The notes beneath the pieces are model-generated. The model was not told the origin of the DNA, searched no databases, and worked only from the letters and a program-made list of their open reading frames with translations. DNA of 64,000 nucleotides from Breoghania sp. (GTDB lineage: Bacteria; Pseudomonadota; Alphaproteobacteria; Rhizobiales; Stappiaceae). A program made the translations under genes and the position numbers. The stretch covers positions 1-64,000 of the forward strand of contig NZ_OY771475.1 of the NCBI RefSeq assembly GCF_963674635.1, read 5' to 3'. Shown piece by piece: positions 8,473 to 21,231 of this stretch. Positions within the stretch are counted from its first letter, which is position 1, and each line of letters opens with the position of its first letter.

Positions 8473-8841
8473 AATGTCGCATGCAATCGAATTTGTTTTG
8501 ATGGACGGCAGGCGCAATACTTTCCGCGGAAGTGACCTGAAGAGTTCAGTTATGGGTTGATATCCCTTATGGTGAGTGAAACTAGAAGCAAGTCATTGTT
8601 TTAAAAAAATAACAAAGCAAATTTATTCGTCTTCTTTTCGATAAGTCGCAGCGGTCTGCGGCGGAGACGAAGGTCAAACGCCACGTGGTTTTGCGAAACG
8701 CGACGACGTTCCTTGACTGCGTGGTGCGAAGAGCAGGGGCGACCCTGCACGTGGAATTCTTGGGCACCTGGCCGCTCGGCCAGGTATCCGGCAACGAGAA
8801 CAAGGGCCTGCGCCCGACGCACAGAAATTGGGAGAGTTACA

Positions 8842-11025
8842 GTGGACTCCAAACTCAAAGACATGAACAACGGTGCGGGCAAATGCCCGGTCATGCATGG
8901 CGGCAACACCGCTTCCGGCGCCAGTGTAATGGAATGGTGGCCGAACGCACTGAACCTGGACATCCTGCATCAGCACGACACCAAGCCCAATCCGATGGGC
9001 AAGGACTTCAACTACCGTGACGAGCTGAAGAAGCTGGACGTCGAGGGGCTCAAGAACGATCTCAAGGCTCTGATGACCGACAGCCAGGAGTGGTGGCCGG
9101 CCGACTGGGGGCATTACGGCGGGCTGATGATCCGCATGGCCTGGCACGCTGCTGGTTCCTACCGTCTGGCCGATGGTCGCGGCGGCGGCGGCACGGGCAA
9201 CCAGCGTTTTGCCCCGCTCAATTCCTGGCCGGACAATGTCAGCCTCGACAAGGCCCGTCGCCTGCTCTGGCCGATCAAGAAGAAATACGGCAATGCCGTC
9301 TCCTGGGCCGATCTGATCATTCTGGCTGGCACGGTCGCCTATGAATCCATGGGCCTCAAGACCTTCGGCTTCGGCTTCGGCCGCGACGACATCTGGCACC
9401 CGGAAAAGGACATCTACTGGGGCGCGGAAAAGGAATGGCTCGCGCCGTCCGACAACCGCTATGGCGATGTCGACAAGCCCGAGACGATGGAAAACCCGCT
9501 GGCCGCTGTGCAGATGGGCCTGATCTACGTGAACCCGGAAGGCGTGAACGGCGTCTCCGATCCGATGAAGACGGCCGCGCAGGTTCGCGAGACCTTTGCC
9601 CGCATGGCGATGAACGATGAAGAGACCGCTGCGCTCACAGCAGGCGGTCACACTGTCGGCAAGACCCACGGCAACGGGGATGCCGGTGCGCTGGGCGCGG
9701 AACCGGAAGCCGCCGGTCCTGAGATGCAGGGCCTTGGCTGGGCCAATCCGAACCAGGGCGGCCTTGCCAGCAAGGCGGTGACCTCCGGTCTGGAAGGCGC
9801 GTGGACGACCAATCCGACCGTGTTCGACATGGGCTATTTCGATCTGCTGTTCGGCTATGAGTGGGAGCTTCGCAAGAGCCCGGCCGGGGCCTCGCAGTGG
9901 GAGCCGATTGACATCAAGGAAGAAGACAAGCCGGTTGATGCCAGCGATCCGACCAAGCGCAACAATCCGATGATGACCGATGCCGACATGGCGATGAAGG
10001 TTGACCCGACCTATCGGGCGATCTGCGAAAAGTTCATGGCGGACCCGGACTACTTCAAGGACACGTTTGCCCGTGCCTGGTTCAAGCTGACTCACCGCGA
10101 CATGGGGCCGAAGGCGCGCTATGTCGGCCCGGACGTGCCGAAGGAAGACCTGATCTGGCAGGATCCGGTGCCGGAAGGCCCGACCGGCTACGACATTGGC
10201 GGCGTGAAGCGCAAGATCGCGGAAAGCGGCCTGTCCATTGCAGAAATGGTCTCCACCGCATGGGACAGCGCGCGCACGTTCCGTGGCTCTGATCTTCGCG
10301 GCGGTGCGAACGGCGCCCGCATCCGTCTTGCCCCGCAGAAGGATTGGGAAGGCAACGAGCCTGCCCGCCTTGCCAAGGTGCTCGGCGTTCTGGAGCCGAT
10401 TGCGGCGCAAGCCGGTGCCAGCATCGCGGACGTGATCGTGCTTGCCGGCAATGTGGGCGTCGAACTGGCCGCCAAGGCCGCCGGGCACGATGTGACGGTT
10501 CCCTTTGAACCGGGGCGTGGTGATGCCACCGACGAGATGACGGATGCCGACAGCTTCTCCGTTCTGGAGCCGCTCCATGACGGTTACCGCAACTGGCTGA
10601 AGAAGGACTACGCGGTGAGCCCGGAAGAGCTGATGCTCGACCGCACGCAGCTCATGGGGCTGACCGCGCCGGAAATGACGGTTCTCGTCGGCGGCATGCG
10701 CATGCTCGGCACCAACCATGGCGGTGCCAAACACGGCGTGTTCACGGATCGCGAAGGGGCGCTGACGACGGACTTCTTCGTCAACCTCACCGACATGGCC
10801 TATTCGTGGGTTCCGGTCGGCGATGGCACCTATGAGATCCGCGACCGCAATAGCGGTGTGCTCAAGTGGACCGCCACGCGCATCGATCTGGTTTTCGGCT
10901 CCAACTCGATCCTGCGGGCCTATGCCGAGGTCTACGCCCAGAACGATGGTCAGGAGAGGTTCGTGAAGGATTTCGTGGCCGCCTGGACAAAGGTCATGAA
11001 CGCGGACCGTTTCGACATCGCCTGA
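8842..11025 (+). CDS. katG: Catalase-peroxidase KatG
   Basis: A 727-residue bifunctional haem catalase-peroxidase is read from the GTG at 8842. GGGAGAG lies five bases upstream and homology begins there (MDSKLKDMNNGAGKCPVMHGG). The open frame extends further upstream to 8713 but that part looks non-coding. The distal haem pocket RMAWH is at residues 98-102 (Arg98, Trp101, His102). The proximal histidine lies in TAGGHTVGKTHG. The Tyr of GLIYVNPEGV and the Met of ETFARMAMND supply the other two members of the Met-Tyr-Trp adduct that gives catalase activity. The C-terminal duplicated half is complete. It detoxifies hydrogen peroxide in the cytoplasm and is very likely under OxyR control. A hairpin terminator follows at 11090. 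Confidence 0.97.
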   Translation: MDSKLKDMNNGAGKCPVMHGGNTASGASVMEWWPNALNLDILHQHDTKPNPMGKDFNYRDELKKLDVEGLKNDLKALMTDSQEWWPADWGHYGGLMIRMAWHAAGSYRLADGRGGGGTGNQRFAPLNSWPDNVSLDKARRLLWPIKKKYGNAVSWADLIILAGTVAYESMGLKTFGFGFGRDDIWHPEKDIYWGAEKEWLAPSDNRYGDVDKPETMENPLAAVQMGLIYVNPEGVNGVSDPMKTAAQVRETFARMAMNDEETAALTAGGHTVGKTHGNGDAGALGAEPEAAGPEMQGLGWANPNQGGLASKAVTSGLEGAWTTNPTVFDMGYFDLLFGYEWELRKSPAGASQWEPIDIKEEDKPVDASDPTKRNNPMMTDADMAMKVDPTYRAICEKFMADPDYFKDTFARAWFKLTHRDMGPKARYVGPDVPKEDLIWQDPVPEGPTGYDIGGVKRKIAESGLSIAEMVSTAWDSARTFRGSDLRGGANGARIRLAPQKDWEGNEPARLAKVLGVLEPIAAQAGASIADVIVLAGNVGVELAAKAAGHDVTVPFEPGRGDATDEMTDADSFSVLEPLHDGYRNWLKKDYAVSPEELMLDRTQLMGLTAPEMTVLVGGMRMLGTNHGGAKHGVFTDREGALTTDFFVNLTDMAYSWVPVGDGTYEIRDRNSGVLKWTATRIDLVFGSNSILRAYAEVYAQNDGQERFVKDFVAAWTKVMNADRFDIA

Positions 11026-11089
11026 CCGGCGCAAATCGGAAAGAGGGCCAGGGCGGGTTTCGAATTCGGCCTGGCACGAACCAACGGTT

Positions 11090-11111
11090 GGACGGGGTTG
11101 ATACCCCGTCC
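11090..11111 (+). terminator. Hairpin downstream of katG
   Basis: GGACGGGGT at 11090-11098 and ACCCCGTCC at 11103-11111 form a perfect 9-bp stem with a TGAT loop. It is 65 bases after the katG stop codon. The following TTCTCG tract is poor in T, so termination may be partial. Confidence 0.55.
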
Positions 11112-11485
11112 TTCTCGCCGAGCTTCTGCTGGCTTCGTCTCGGCGACGTCAGGCGCCTTTCGGGCAAGAGCTTTCGATCCGCGAAGCGTCTGATCTGGAA
11201 CCGATTGCGCGCGGATGAATTGAACGATCAACGAGACGGGATCCGTATCCCGAGAATGCGGATCAGATGGTCCCGCAGGCGCCAACGGGCCTGCTTTTCG
11301 GACCAATCGTCTCTGTGTCCCGGGCTTGCCGACCGGTCTCGCGGTCCCAGGCCTCTTGACGGGCGACTTTTGAGATCCGACCGGATGTGTTCGTAAGACC
11401 TCCGCATCCGGTCGTATTTTCCCGGTCCTTTTGGGAGGGCCGGGAGGGTGCAACTGGCCGGTGCCTTCGGGCGCCGGCCTTTTTT
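11112..11485 (+). other. Intergenic region with two further plus-strand terminator hairpins
   Basis: No gene is visible in this 374-base stretch, yet it carries two terminator-like hairpins beyond the katG terminator. CGACCGGATG (11378-11387) pairs with CATCCGGTCG (11405-11414) and is followed by TATTTT. GGCCGGTGCC (11456-11465) pairs with GGCGCCGGCC (11470-11479) around TTCG and is followed by seven T. Both have their T-runs on the plus strand, whereas the next gene (ending at 11486) is on the minus strand. They could catch katG read-through or end an unannotated small RNA. Confidence 0.45.
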
Positions 11486-11486
11486 T
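11456..11486 (+). terminator. Strong intrinsic terminator (plus strand)
   Basis: A 10-bp GC stem (one G-T pair) with a UUCG tetraloop runs from 11456 to 11479, followed by T at 11480-11486. The geometry is textbook for a Rho-independent terminator. No plus-strand gene lies within 400 bases upstream except katG. Confidence 0.75.
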
Positions 11487-12067
11487 CAGGTAATGGCCGA
11501 ATGGTCCGGCCTCCCGACCGCCTGCGGGGCGCCGACCGCCAGCAGGGCCGATGTGTCGGTGACCTGCGTGAAATCGGCCTCCAGCAGCGCCATTGTGACA
11601 TCGAAGATGGTGCGGGCGGACAGTCCCGCCTCGGGCAGGGCAAAGCCGATCACCGCGTCGCGCACGACCGTGGCGGCGAACCCCTGATCCGCCGCCTGTC
11701 TGGCCGTGCTGTTGACGCAAAAGCCCGCCACCGCTCCCGTGATCACCAGATCGGTGATGCCGTGCCGCTTCAGGTGTGCTTGGAGATCGCCGGAGGCCAG
11801 CGCGGAGGATGTGCGCTTTTGGAAGACCGCCTCTCCTTCCATCGCCTGCGCGCAGGGCATGGGAACGTGGCCCGCCGCATCAGGATGAAATGGCGATGCC
11901 GGATCTTCGCCGCTGTGGCGGACATGGAGAACCTGACGCCCGGTCTGGCGGAAGTGTGCGGCAATGGCTGCGATCCGCTCAGGCGCATCAGCGTTGACGC
12001 ATTCCGCGCCAGAGTCCATGCGACGCTGCATCTCCATCTGCATGTCAATGATGATAAGGGCTTCCAA
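11486..12067 (-). CDS. Isochorismatase-family cysteine hydrolase
   Basis: The protein has 193 residues, read from a TTG start at 12067 that follows CAGGAG at a spacing of six bases. The homology also begins there (EALIIIDMQMEMQ). The catalytic triad of the family is visible: Asp in IIIDMQ, Lys in VFQKRTSSAL, and the nucleophilic Cys in TGAVAGFCVNSTARQA, whose preceding residues form the oxyanion loop. Such enzymes hydrolyse isochorismate, nicotinamide, N-carbamoyl compounds or ureidoacrylate; the substrate here is not determinable. It lies 26 bases downstream of trmO on the same strand and is probably co-transcribed with it. Confidence 0.85.
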   Translation of the reverse strand: MEALIIIDMQMEMQRRMDSGAECVNADAPERIAAIAAHFRQTGRQVLHVRHSGEDPASPFHPDAAGHVPMPCAQAMEGEAVFQKRTSSALASGDLQAHLKRHGITDLVITGAVAGFCVNSTARQAADQGFAATVVRDAVIGFALPEAGLSARTIFDVTMALLEADFTQVTDTSALLAVGAPQAVGRPDHSAIT

Positions 12068-12093
12068 ATCGGGCTCCTGTCGCCGCGGCGGCG

Positions 12094-12648
12094 CTATTTC
12101 GTTTCGTGCGTTCCGTCTGCCTGCGCCTGCGGCAGATCCTCGGCCTGGCGGCTCGGATAGTGTGCGTGGCCACGCCATTCCACCTTGGCCTCGGGGCGGG
12201 CGTCGGTTTCGGAAAAATAGGGTTTGATGTCGAGGAGTGGGGTGCCGCTCACGCAATCGAGACCGCGCACTTCAAGGATTCCGTCCTCGATCTTTAGCAG
12301 GTCCACGACCGACAGGGCGATCGGATTTGGTCTTGCGGGCGAGCGCAGGGCGAAAACGCCATGGGTGTTCTGATCGAAGGCAGGGGACTGGATGATAAGG
12401 TTCCGCGGGGCCTCGTGCATCCAGTAAAGAACATAGAGATGCGAGCAGCCTTCCACCGATTTTAGGCCCGGATGATAGGGCTCATCAAGCTGGATCCGGC
12501 AAATCTCCTGATTTCCAGCGCCACGTCGCGGGCATTCCTTGCGTGTTGGCCAGGGGGTCAGGATGCGGCCGACAAAAGTGACGGTTGCATCATTTGCAGT
12601 TTCTGCAGGATCGAAGGGCAGGGCGATCTCACCGGGGCGTTTTTTCAT
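12094..12648 (-). CDS. trmO: tRNA (N6-threonylcarbamoyladenosine37-N6)-methyltransferase TrmO
   Basis: This 184-residue protein belongs to the TsaA/TrmO (formerly UPF0066/VirR) family. TrmO enzymes use SAM to N6-methylate t6A37 of certain tRNAs. Characteristic blocks are VGRILTPWPTRKECPRRG, SHLYVLYWMHEAPRNL, HGVFALRSPARPNPIALS and LLDIKPYFSETDA. The beta-barrel domain occupies nearly the whole length; the C-terminal extension found in enterobacterial TrmO is absent, as is common in alphaproteobacteria. It is the first gene of a probable two-gene unit with the isochorismatase-like gene. Confidence 0.88.
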   Translation of the reverse strand: MKKRPGEIALPFDPAETANDATVTFVGRILTPWPTRKECPRRGAGNQEICRIQLDEPYHPGLKSVEGCSHLYVLYWMHEAPRNLIIQSPAFDQNTHGVFALRSPARPNPIALSVVDLLKIEDGILEVRGLDCVSGTPLLDIKPYFSETDARPEAKVEWRGHAHYPSRQAEDLPQAQADGTHETK

Positions 12649-13053
12649 GGGCTATGTCTGAACCGTTTTGAGAGGGGCGGTATTAGCAAAATCGAAAACT
12701 AGCACCCGGACGGGGCGTGTGGGCAAGGGCTTCGTGAGATGCGCAAACACATGCGGCGGCTGCGTGTGTCCCGGTTTCACCGCGATGCGCGACCACGATC
12801 CATATCGGTCGATGCGAGGCTTGGAAAAGCACTGTAATCAATGGCTTGGGTTTGCATCCGGCGCAGGGTGCGAAGGTTCTCAGGTCGGATCATTAAAAGT
12901 CTCGATAATTTCAATTAAAACAAGCATCGACGTTGCTTCAATTTTTGCTCAAATGAAATTTAAAGAAACGGATGCGCTTGGCGGAATACTTAATCGATGC
13001 CGGTTTAAATCAGATGTGAGCGTGGCCATTGAACCCTTGCGGCAGAGTGCAAA
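12649..13053. other. Intergenic region between trmO and the first DUF2336 gene
   Basis: This 405-base region separates divergent genes. Its 3' part (12890-13000) is clearly AT-rich compared with the surroundings, as expected for the promoter of the DUF2336 gene. No gene, repeat or recognised operator was found. Confidence 0.5.
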
Positions 13054-14142
13054 ATGAACGAGTCAATCCAAACGGAACTGGTCAATTTCTCGATGCTTGA
13101 GGAAGCGGCAACGCAGGAACAGCGCGAAGAGCTGACCCGCAATGTCGTCAATCTGTACTCGTTGACGTCGGCCACCATTTCCAAGGAACAGATCGATATC
13201 TATGACGCCGTGCTGATGCGCCTTGCGGACCTTGTGTCCGATGATGGCCGCACGCATATGGCCGAGACGCTGTCGAAGCTGCGCAGGGCCCCGGAAACCG
13301 TCGTCATCAAGCTCGCCACCGATATTATCGACGTCGCCCGCCCGCTCCTGGAAAGGTCGACCGTGCTGCGTGATGCCGATCTCATCGAGATGGCTGAAAA
13401 GCTCAGTCAGGAGCACCTGCACGCGATTGCAGGCCGCGATGTGCTTTCGGAAATGGTCACGGATGTTCTGGCTGAAAAGGGTGATGCGCCGGTGCGCCGC
13501 CGTCTTGCGGGCAACCACGGGGCCGTCCTTTCGGATCGCGGCGTGAATACGCTGTTGCAGGCGGCGCAGGATGATCAGGAGTTGCAGCTCAATCTCGGTC
13601 TGCGCGGGGACCTGCATGACGATTACATCGTGCGCCTGATCGCGATCGCGTCGGAAACGGTGCGTCAGCGCCTGGTGGAGCAGGGCGAGGATACGACGGC
13701 CTCGCGCATTCCTCAGGCCGCACGTCTTGCAGCGCAGCGCATGTCGAACGAATACTGGCTGGGGCGCTACGATTTCGAGACCGCGCAGGAAGCGGTGCTC
13801 GGGCGGTTCGGCCGCAATGGCCTTTCCGAACAGCTTCTGCGCCGTTTCGCGGAGGAAGACCGGTTCCCCGAGGCGGTGGTCACCTTCGCCGGGATCGCCG
13901 GGATCGGGCTGTCGGAAGCCAAGCACTGGATGGTGCGGGTCGATACCCAGCCCTTCGTGGTGGTGGCGCGCGCCTGCGGGCTGACGCCCATGACCGTGCA
14001 GGCCCTGTTGAAGATCGGCCCTTGGCGGCATCGCCTGTCTGCCGACATGCGCATGGAAACCTTCAACCGGTTCCAGCATCTCAACACCGACAAGGCGCGG
14101 CGCATGGTTGCCTTGTGGCGCGATCAGCGCATGGCAAGCTGA
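13054..14142 (+). CDS. DUF2336 domain-containing protein (first of two)
   Basis: The protein has 362 residues and no signal peptide or membrane segment. Repeating helical segments such as DVARPLLERSTVLRDADLIEMA and HLHAIAGRDVLSEMVTDVLAEKG are typical of DUF2336, a HEAT-like alpha-helical repeat domain. The domain is found mainly in Hyphomicrobiales and Caulobacterales and has no established biochemical role. The C-terminal part includes FAGIAGIGLSEAKHWMVRVDTQPFVVVARACGLTP, also typical of the family. The gene ends at a strong terminator, so it is probably monocistronic. A diverged paralogue lies at 21663-22727. Confidence 0.82.
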   Translation: MNESIQTELVNFSMLEEAATQEQREELTRNVVNLYSLTSATISKEQIDIYDAVLMRLADLVSDDGRTHMAETLSKLRRAPETVVIKLATDIIDVARPLLERSTVLRDADLIEMAEKLSQEHLHAIAGRDVLSEMVTDVLAEKGDAPVRRRLAGNHGAVLSDRGVNTLLQAAQDDQELQLNLGLRGDLHDDYIVRLIAIASETVRQRLVEQGEDTTASRIPQAARLAAQRMSNEYWLGRYDFETAQEAVLGRFGRNGLSEQLLRRFAEEDRFPEAVVTFAGIAGIGLSEAKHWMVRVDTQPFVVVARACGLTPMTVQALLKIGPWRHRLSADMRMETFNRFQHLNTDKARRMVALWRDQRMAS

Positions 14143-14184
14143 GGCGCCTGGAGAGCATCCGCTTGCCTTTTGAATAAAGTCATG

Positions 14185-14222
14185 ACGGCCCGGCCGGGGA
14201 GCTTTCCCTCGCCGGGCCGTTT
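14185..14222 (+). terminator. Intrinsic terminator after the first DUF2336 gene
   Basis: ACGGCCCGGC at 14185-14194 pairs perfectly with GCCGGGCCGT at 14211-14220, with further pairing inside the loop (GGGGA/TTCCC). TTGG follows. It lies 42 bases after the stop codon at 14142 and immediately before the B3/B4 gene. Confidence 0.7.
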
Positions 14223-14237
14223 GGCTATGGATGGGGC

Positions 14238-14954
14238 ATGAACCTCGATATCAGCGATCTCAGCCAGACCTTTCCAGACTTTCGCGTGGCCGCGCTTGTG
14301 GTGACGGGCGCAAGCATTGGGCCGCGCAGTCCGGCGCTGTCGCAAGAGATTGCGGCACGTGAAGCCGCCTTCCGCGACAGGTGGGGAGGCGTTGCGTTGG
14401 CCGATATTCCCGGGATCGCTGTCTGGCGCGCTGCCTATCGCGCCTTCGGCATCAAGAAGACCAGCTATCGCTGCTCGGTGGAGCGGCTGGCCAAGAACGC
14501 GCAGGCCGAACGTCCCCTGCCGCAGATAAACAGCTTCGTGGATGGGTATAACGCCATCTCGCTCACCCACGTGATGCCGCTTGGGGCCGACGATCTCGAT
14601 CATGTCGTCGGCGATATCGCGTTTCGCTTCTCACGCCCCGATGACGATTTCCGCGACATGGGCGTGCTCGATGCGGCTGGGGCCCCGGCCTTCGATCCGC
14701 CCAAGGCAGGTGAGGTCGTCTATGCGGATAGCGAGAAGGTTCTGTGTCGCCGCTGGAACTGGCGCCAGGACGCGCGCTCACTGGTCACGCCGGACACGAG
14801 CCGCGCGGTGATCACGGTTCAGTACAATGGAGCGGGCGACCTCGATGCGGCGGTTGAAGATCTCGCAGGTCTGATCGAGACCCATTGCCGGGCGCAATGC
14901 GCCGTCACCATCGCGGATGCCCAAAGTCCGGTGATGGCTCTGGCGGGCCTTTAG
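14238..14954 (+). CDS. B3/B4 tRNA-binding-domain protein (PheT editing-domain-like)
   Basis: This 238-residue protein matches free-standing B3/B4 domain proteins related to the editing domain of the phenylalanyl-tRNA synthetase beta chain. Recognisable parts are VWRAAYRAFGIKKTSYRCSVERLAKN, LPQINSFVDGYNAISLTHVMPLGADDLD and GEVVYADSEKVLCRRWNWRQDARSLVTP. Free-standing members are thought to hydrolyse mischarged aminoacyl-tRNA or related esters, which is inference for this one. The gene lies between a terminator and the sahR promoter region and is probably transcribed alone. Confidence 0.83.
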   Translation: MNLDISDLSQTFPDFRVAALVVTGASIGPRSPALSQEIAAREAAFRDRWGGVALADIPGIAVWRAAYRAFGIKKTSYRCSVERLAKNAQAERPLPQINSFVDGYNAISLTHVMPLGADDLDHVVGDIAFRFSRPDDDFRDMGVLDAAGAPAFDPPKAGEVVYADSEKVLCRRWNWRQDARSLVTPDTSRAVITVQYNGAGDLDAAVEDLAGLIETHCRAQCAVTIADAQSPVMALAGL

Positions 14955-15164
14955 CGCCGCCGTCCCCACGCTTCTTCACCCTCCTCAAGCGCGATTCCCG
15001 CTGCCCCGACACGGGCAGCGACGGGGCATCCATGCCCGGATGCACGTCGTTTGTCGCGGGCGGGCTTGCATCTGAATGCGCACAAGGCGGCCAGAAACCG
15101 GTGGTGACGGCCGGTGACGGCGGGCGGGGCCGGGATTGTCTCTTGAAATCAGAACGAGTTCAGG

Positions 15165-15182
15165 TATAAAGATATCTTTATA
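15165..15182. promoter_or_regulatory. Perfect 18-bp palindrome, candidate SahR operator
   Basis: TATAAAGATATCTTTATA at 15165-15182 is a perfect palindrome ending 12 bases before the first start codon of the ArsR-methyltransferase gene. ArsR-family repressors bind such AT-rich dyads across the promoter or start site. Its position at the head of the sahR-metF-metH operon makes it the likely autoregulatory operator. Confidence 0.75.
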
Positions 15183-15194
15183 TCCATCTATGGA

Positions 15195-16232
15195 ATGAAG
15201 AGTGCCGTGCCTGACAAGCTGTCCCTGCCGCTAGACGATCTTTTGAACGGGCTTCGTGCCGCCGGTGAGGCGACGCGCGTGCGCTTGCTTGCGCTTTTGC
15301 GGCAGAGCGAGCTCACCGTGAAGGATGCCACAACCATTCTGGGCCAGAGCCAGCCGCGCATTTCCCGTCATCTCAAGCTTTTGACGGAAGCCGGGCTGGT
15401 GCAGCGGTTCCCGGAAGGCTCTTGGGTCTATTACCGCCTCGCGGACAATGCGCAGGGCGGGCTCGTTGAGGCGCTTCTTTCCCGCCTTGATGAGGACGAT
15501 GCGATCGTCGCGCGGGATCGGGAGCGTCTGGACGCCATCAAGCATGCGCAGGCTGAAGTGGCTGCCGCGTACTTCCGGGCTCATGCGGAGGTCTGGGACA
15601 GTCTGCGGGCCTTTCATATCGCGGAAGACGCGGTGGAAAGCGCCATGCGCGAAGCTCTGGGCGAGGAGCATTTCAGTTCCATGCTGGACATGGGTACCGG
15701 CACCGGCCGGGTGCTGGAGCTCTTTGCCGATCTCTATGACAGCGGGCTCGGCGTGGACACGAGCCACGACATGCTGCGCGTCGCGCGGGCCAATATCGAG
15801 CGCGCGGGGATGCAGGCCGCACAGGTGCGCCATGGCGACATCTATTCGTTGCCGGTGACCGGTCAGCGTTTCGACGTGGTGACCTTCCATCAGGTTCTCC
15901 ACTACCTGGAGGATGCGCCCGGTGCTCTGGTAGAAGCGGCGCGTGTGCTCAAACCCGGTGGTCGGCTGCTGGTTGTCGATTTTGCGCCGCACAAGCTTGA
16001 ATTCCTGCGAACCGACCATGCGCATCGACGGCTCGGTTTCTCTCACGAGCAGATGGCCGGCTGGCTGGGGGCCGCCGGTCTGGAACTCGTTTCCGTGCGA
16101 GATCTTCCACCGCCGGCCGAGCGGCCGGACGAAGCCGGAGATCCTTTGACAGTTACCCTGTGGCTTGCCCGTGAACCCGGAACCTCCTCCCACTCCCAGG
16201 TCGCCGCAGAGCCCGCCAAGGAAGTCGCCTGA
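15195..16232 (+). CDS. sahR: ArsR-type regulator fused to SAM-dependent methyltransferase (SahR-like)
   Basis: The protein has 345 residues in two domains. Residues about 10-95 form an ArsR winged helix (RAAGEATRVRLLALLRQSELTVKD, SQPRISRHLKLLTEAGLVQRF, GSWVYYRL). Residues about 145-310 form a class I methyltransferase fold with motif I MLDMGTGTGRVLELF, LGVDTSHDMLRVAR and a VLKPGGRLLVVDF strand. This architecture is that of SahR, a repressor in Proteobacteria that senses S-adenosylhomocysteine and controls methionine-cycle genes. The next gene starts two bases after its stop, and metF and metH follow. The start could instead be the GTG at 15207, which has AAGAG five bases upstream. Function is inferred from architecture plus operon context. 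Confidence 0.85.
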   Translation: MKSAVPDKLSLPLDDLLNGLRAAGEATRVRLLALLRQSELTVKDATTILGQSQPRISRHLKLLTEAGLVQRFPEGSWVYYRLADNAQGGLVEALLSRLDEDDAIVARDRERLDAIKHAQAEVAAAYFRAHAEVWDSLRAFHIAEDAVESAMREALGEEHFSSMLDMGTGTGRVLELFADLYDSGLGVDTSHDMLRVARANIERAGMQAAQVRHGDIYSLPVTGQRFDVVTFHQVLHYLEDAPGALVEAARVLKPGGRLLVVDFAPHKLEFLRTDHAHRRLGFSHEQMAGWLGAAGLELVSVRDLPPPAERPDEAGDPLTVTLWLAREPGTSSHSQVAAEPAKEVA

Positions 16233-16233
16233 C

Positions 16234-17148
16234 ATGATCGAGCATGCCAATGAAAGACACGCCCGCCTGACCGGTGCGAACGATATCAAGGTCTCTTTCG
16301 AGTTCTTCCCCCCGAAGTCGGAGAAGATGGAGGAGACGTTGTGGCAGTCGATCACCAAGCTTGCGCCGATCTGCCCGAGATTTGTCTCCGTCACCTATGG
16401 TGCTGGCGGGTCCACGCGGGAGCGTACGCACAACACGGTTGCGCGCATCCTGAAGGAAACGAAGCTCATGCCTGCCGCGCATCTCACCTGCGTCGACGCC
16501 ACGCGCGAAGAGGTGGATGAGGTGATCCGCGCCTATTGGGAACTCGGTGTGCGCAATATCGTGGCGCTGCGCGGGGACCCGGTCTCCGGCATCGGCACCG
16601 CCTACCAGCCCCATCCGCAAGGCTACACGAATGCCGCCGATCTTGTGGCGGGCATCCGCCGGATCGCGGATTTCGATGTCTCGGTCTCCGCCTATCCCGA
16701 AAAGCACCCGGAGAGTTCGGACTGGGGGGTGGAGATTGATAATCTGAAACGCAAGGTCGATGCGGGCGCGGCGCGCGCCATCACCCAGTTCTTCTTCGAC
16801 AACGATCTCTTCGAGGCCTATCTGGAGCGGGTACGCGCTGCCGGGATCGATATCCCGATCCTTCCAGGCATCGTGCCGATCACCTCTTTCAGGCAGACAG
16901 CGAGCTTTTCCGCCAAGACAGGCACGAGCGTGCCGGACTGGCTGGCGCACCGCTTCGAGGGCCTGGATGAGGACCCGGAGACCCGCAAGCTTGTGGCCGC
17001 CACGGTTGCCGCGGAGCAGGTGATGGATCTGGTGGACCGCGGGGTCACGGATTTTCATTTCTACACGATGAACAAGGCGGATCTGGTGTTCGCGATCTGC
17101 CACCTTCTCGGCCTGCGCCCGAAGTCTTGTGAACAGGAAGCCGCTTGA
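16234..17148 (+). CDS. metF: Methylenetetrahydrofolate reductase MetF
   Basis: This 304-residue flavoprotein reduces 5,10-methylenetetrahydrofolate to 5-methyltetrahydrofolate, the methyl donor for MetH. Family motifs include VSFEFFPPKSEKMEETLW near the N-terminus with the catalytic Glu, FVSVTYGAGGSTRERT, NIVALRGDPV, and AITQFFFDND. The length is normal for bacterial MetF. The ATG lies one base after the sahR stop codon (TGACATG), and metH follows 16 bases after the end. The three genes therefore form a tight methionine-cycle operon, presumably repressed by SahR when S-adenosylhomocysteine is low. Confidence 0.96.
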   Translation: MIEHANERHARLTGANDIKVSFEFFPPKSEKMEETLWQSITKLAPICPRFVSVTYGAGGSTRERTHNTVARILKETKLMPAAHLTCVDATREEVDEVIRAYWELGVRNIVALRGDPVSGIGTAYQPHPQGYTNAADLVAGIRRIADFDVSVSAYPEKHPESSDWGVEIDNLKRKVDAGAARAITQFFFDNDLFEAYLERVRAAGIDIPILPGIVPITSFRQTASFSAKTGTSVPDWLAHRFEGLDEDPETRKLVAATVAAEQVMDLVDRGVTDFHFYTMNKADLVFAICHLLGLRPKSCEQEAA

Positions 17149-17164
17149 GCGGTCTGGATCAATC

Positions 17165-20884
<3,720 letters not shown>

Positions 20885-20911
20885 GCGCGTAAAACCGTTT
20901 TACAGGCACTG

Positions 20912-20939
20912 ACGGGCCGGGGATTTCCCGGCCCGTTTG
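20912..20939 (+). terminator. Intrinsic terminator of the sahR-metF-metH operon
   Basis: ACGGGCCGGG at 20912-20921 pairs perfectly with CCCGGCCCGT at 20927-20936 around a five-base loop. TTTGATT follows. It lies 27 bases after the metH stop codon. Confidence 0.78.
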
Positions 20940-21231
20940 ATTGTCCGGCTCCCGATGGCGATCCGCCGGGCCGAGCCCGAGCCGGTTTTCCGGAACACTC
21001 CCGCCCCTCCGCGACGTCGAGGCAGAGGTGCAGGATATCCTGGCGCCCAGAATGCGCGTGATGCTGGGGCCGTCGTGATCCTTGAGAAGGTTGTCGCCCT
21101 TTCCGGATGTCGCCTGATCCCGGAGCGCCGGGTGGGTCAATCTATCCGGGGGTTCTCTCGCCCTTGTTCAAAACGGTCTGTGATCTCCTTGTGTCAGGAG
21201 CATTCGACCGGCGGTGGGCGAGTTCAAATGA

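Noticed and set aside
8713..8841. N-terminal extension of KatG by 43 residues
   Set aside because: The extension (MTAWCEEQGRPCTW...) has no counterpart in the family, while GTG at 8842 has a good ribosome-binding site and the expected N-terminus.
8674..11034. 786-codon open frame antisense to katG
   Set aside because: It mirrors katG codon for codon, as GC-rich genes often leave open frames on the other strand; the product has no recognisable domain and katG is certain.
20885..21231. Search for a cobalamin or SAM riboswitch around metF/metH and the B12 radical SAM gene
   Set aside because: No B12-box or SAM-type core was seen before 1860, 15195 or 17165; the palindrome at 15165 is a better explanation for methionine control.
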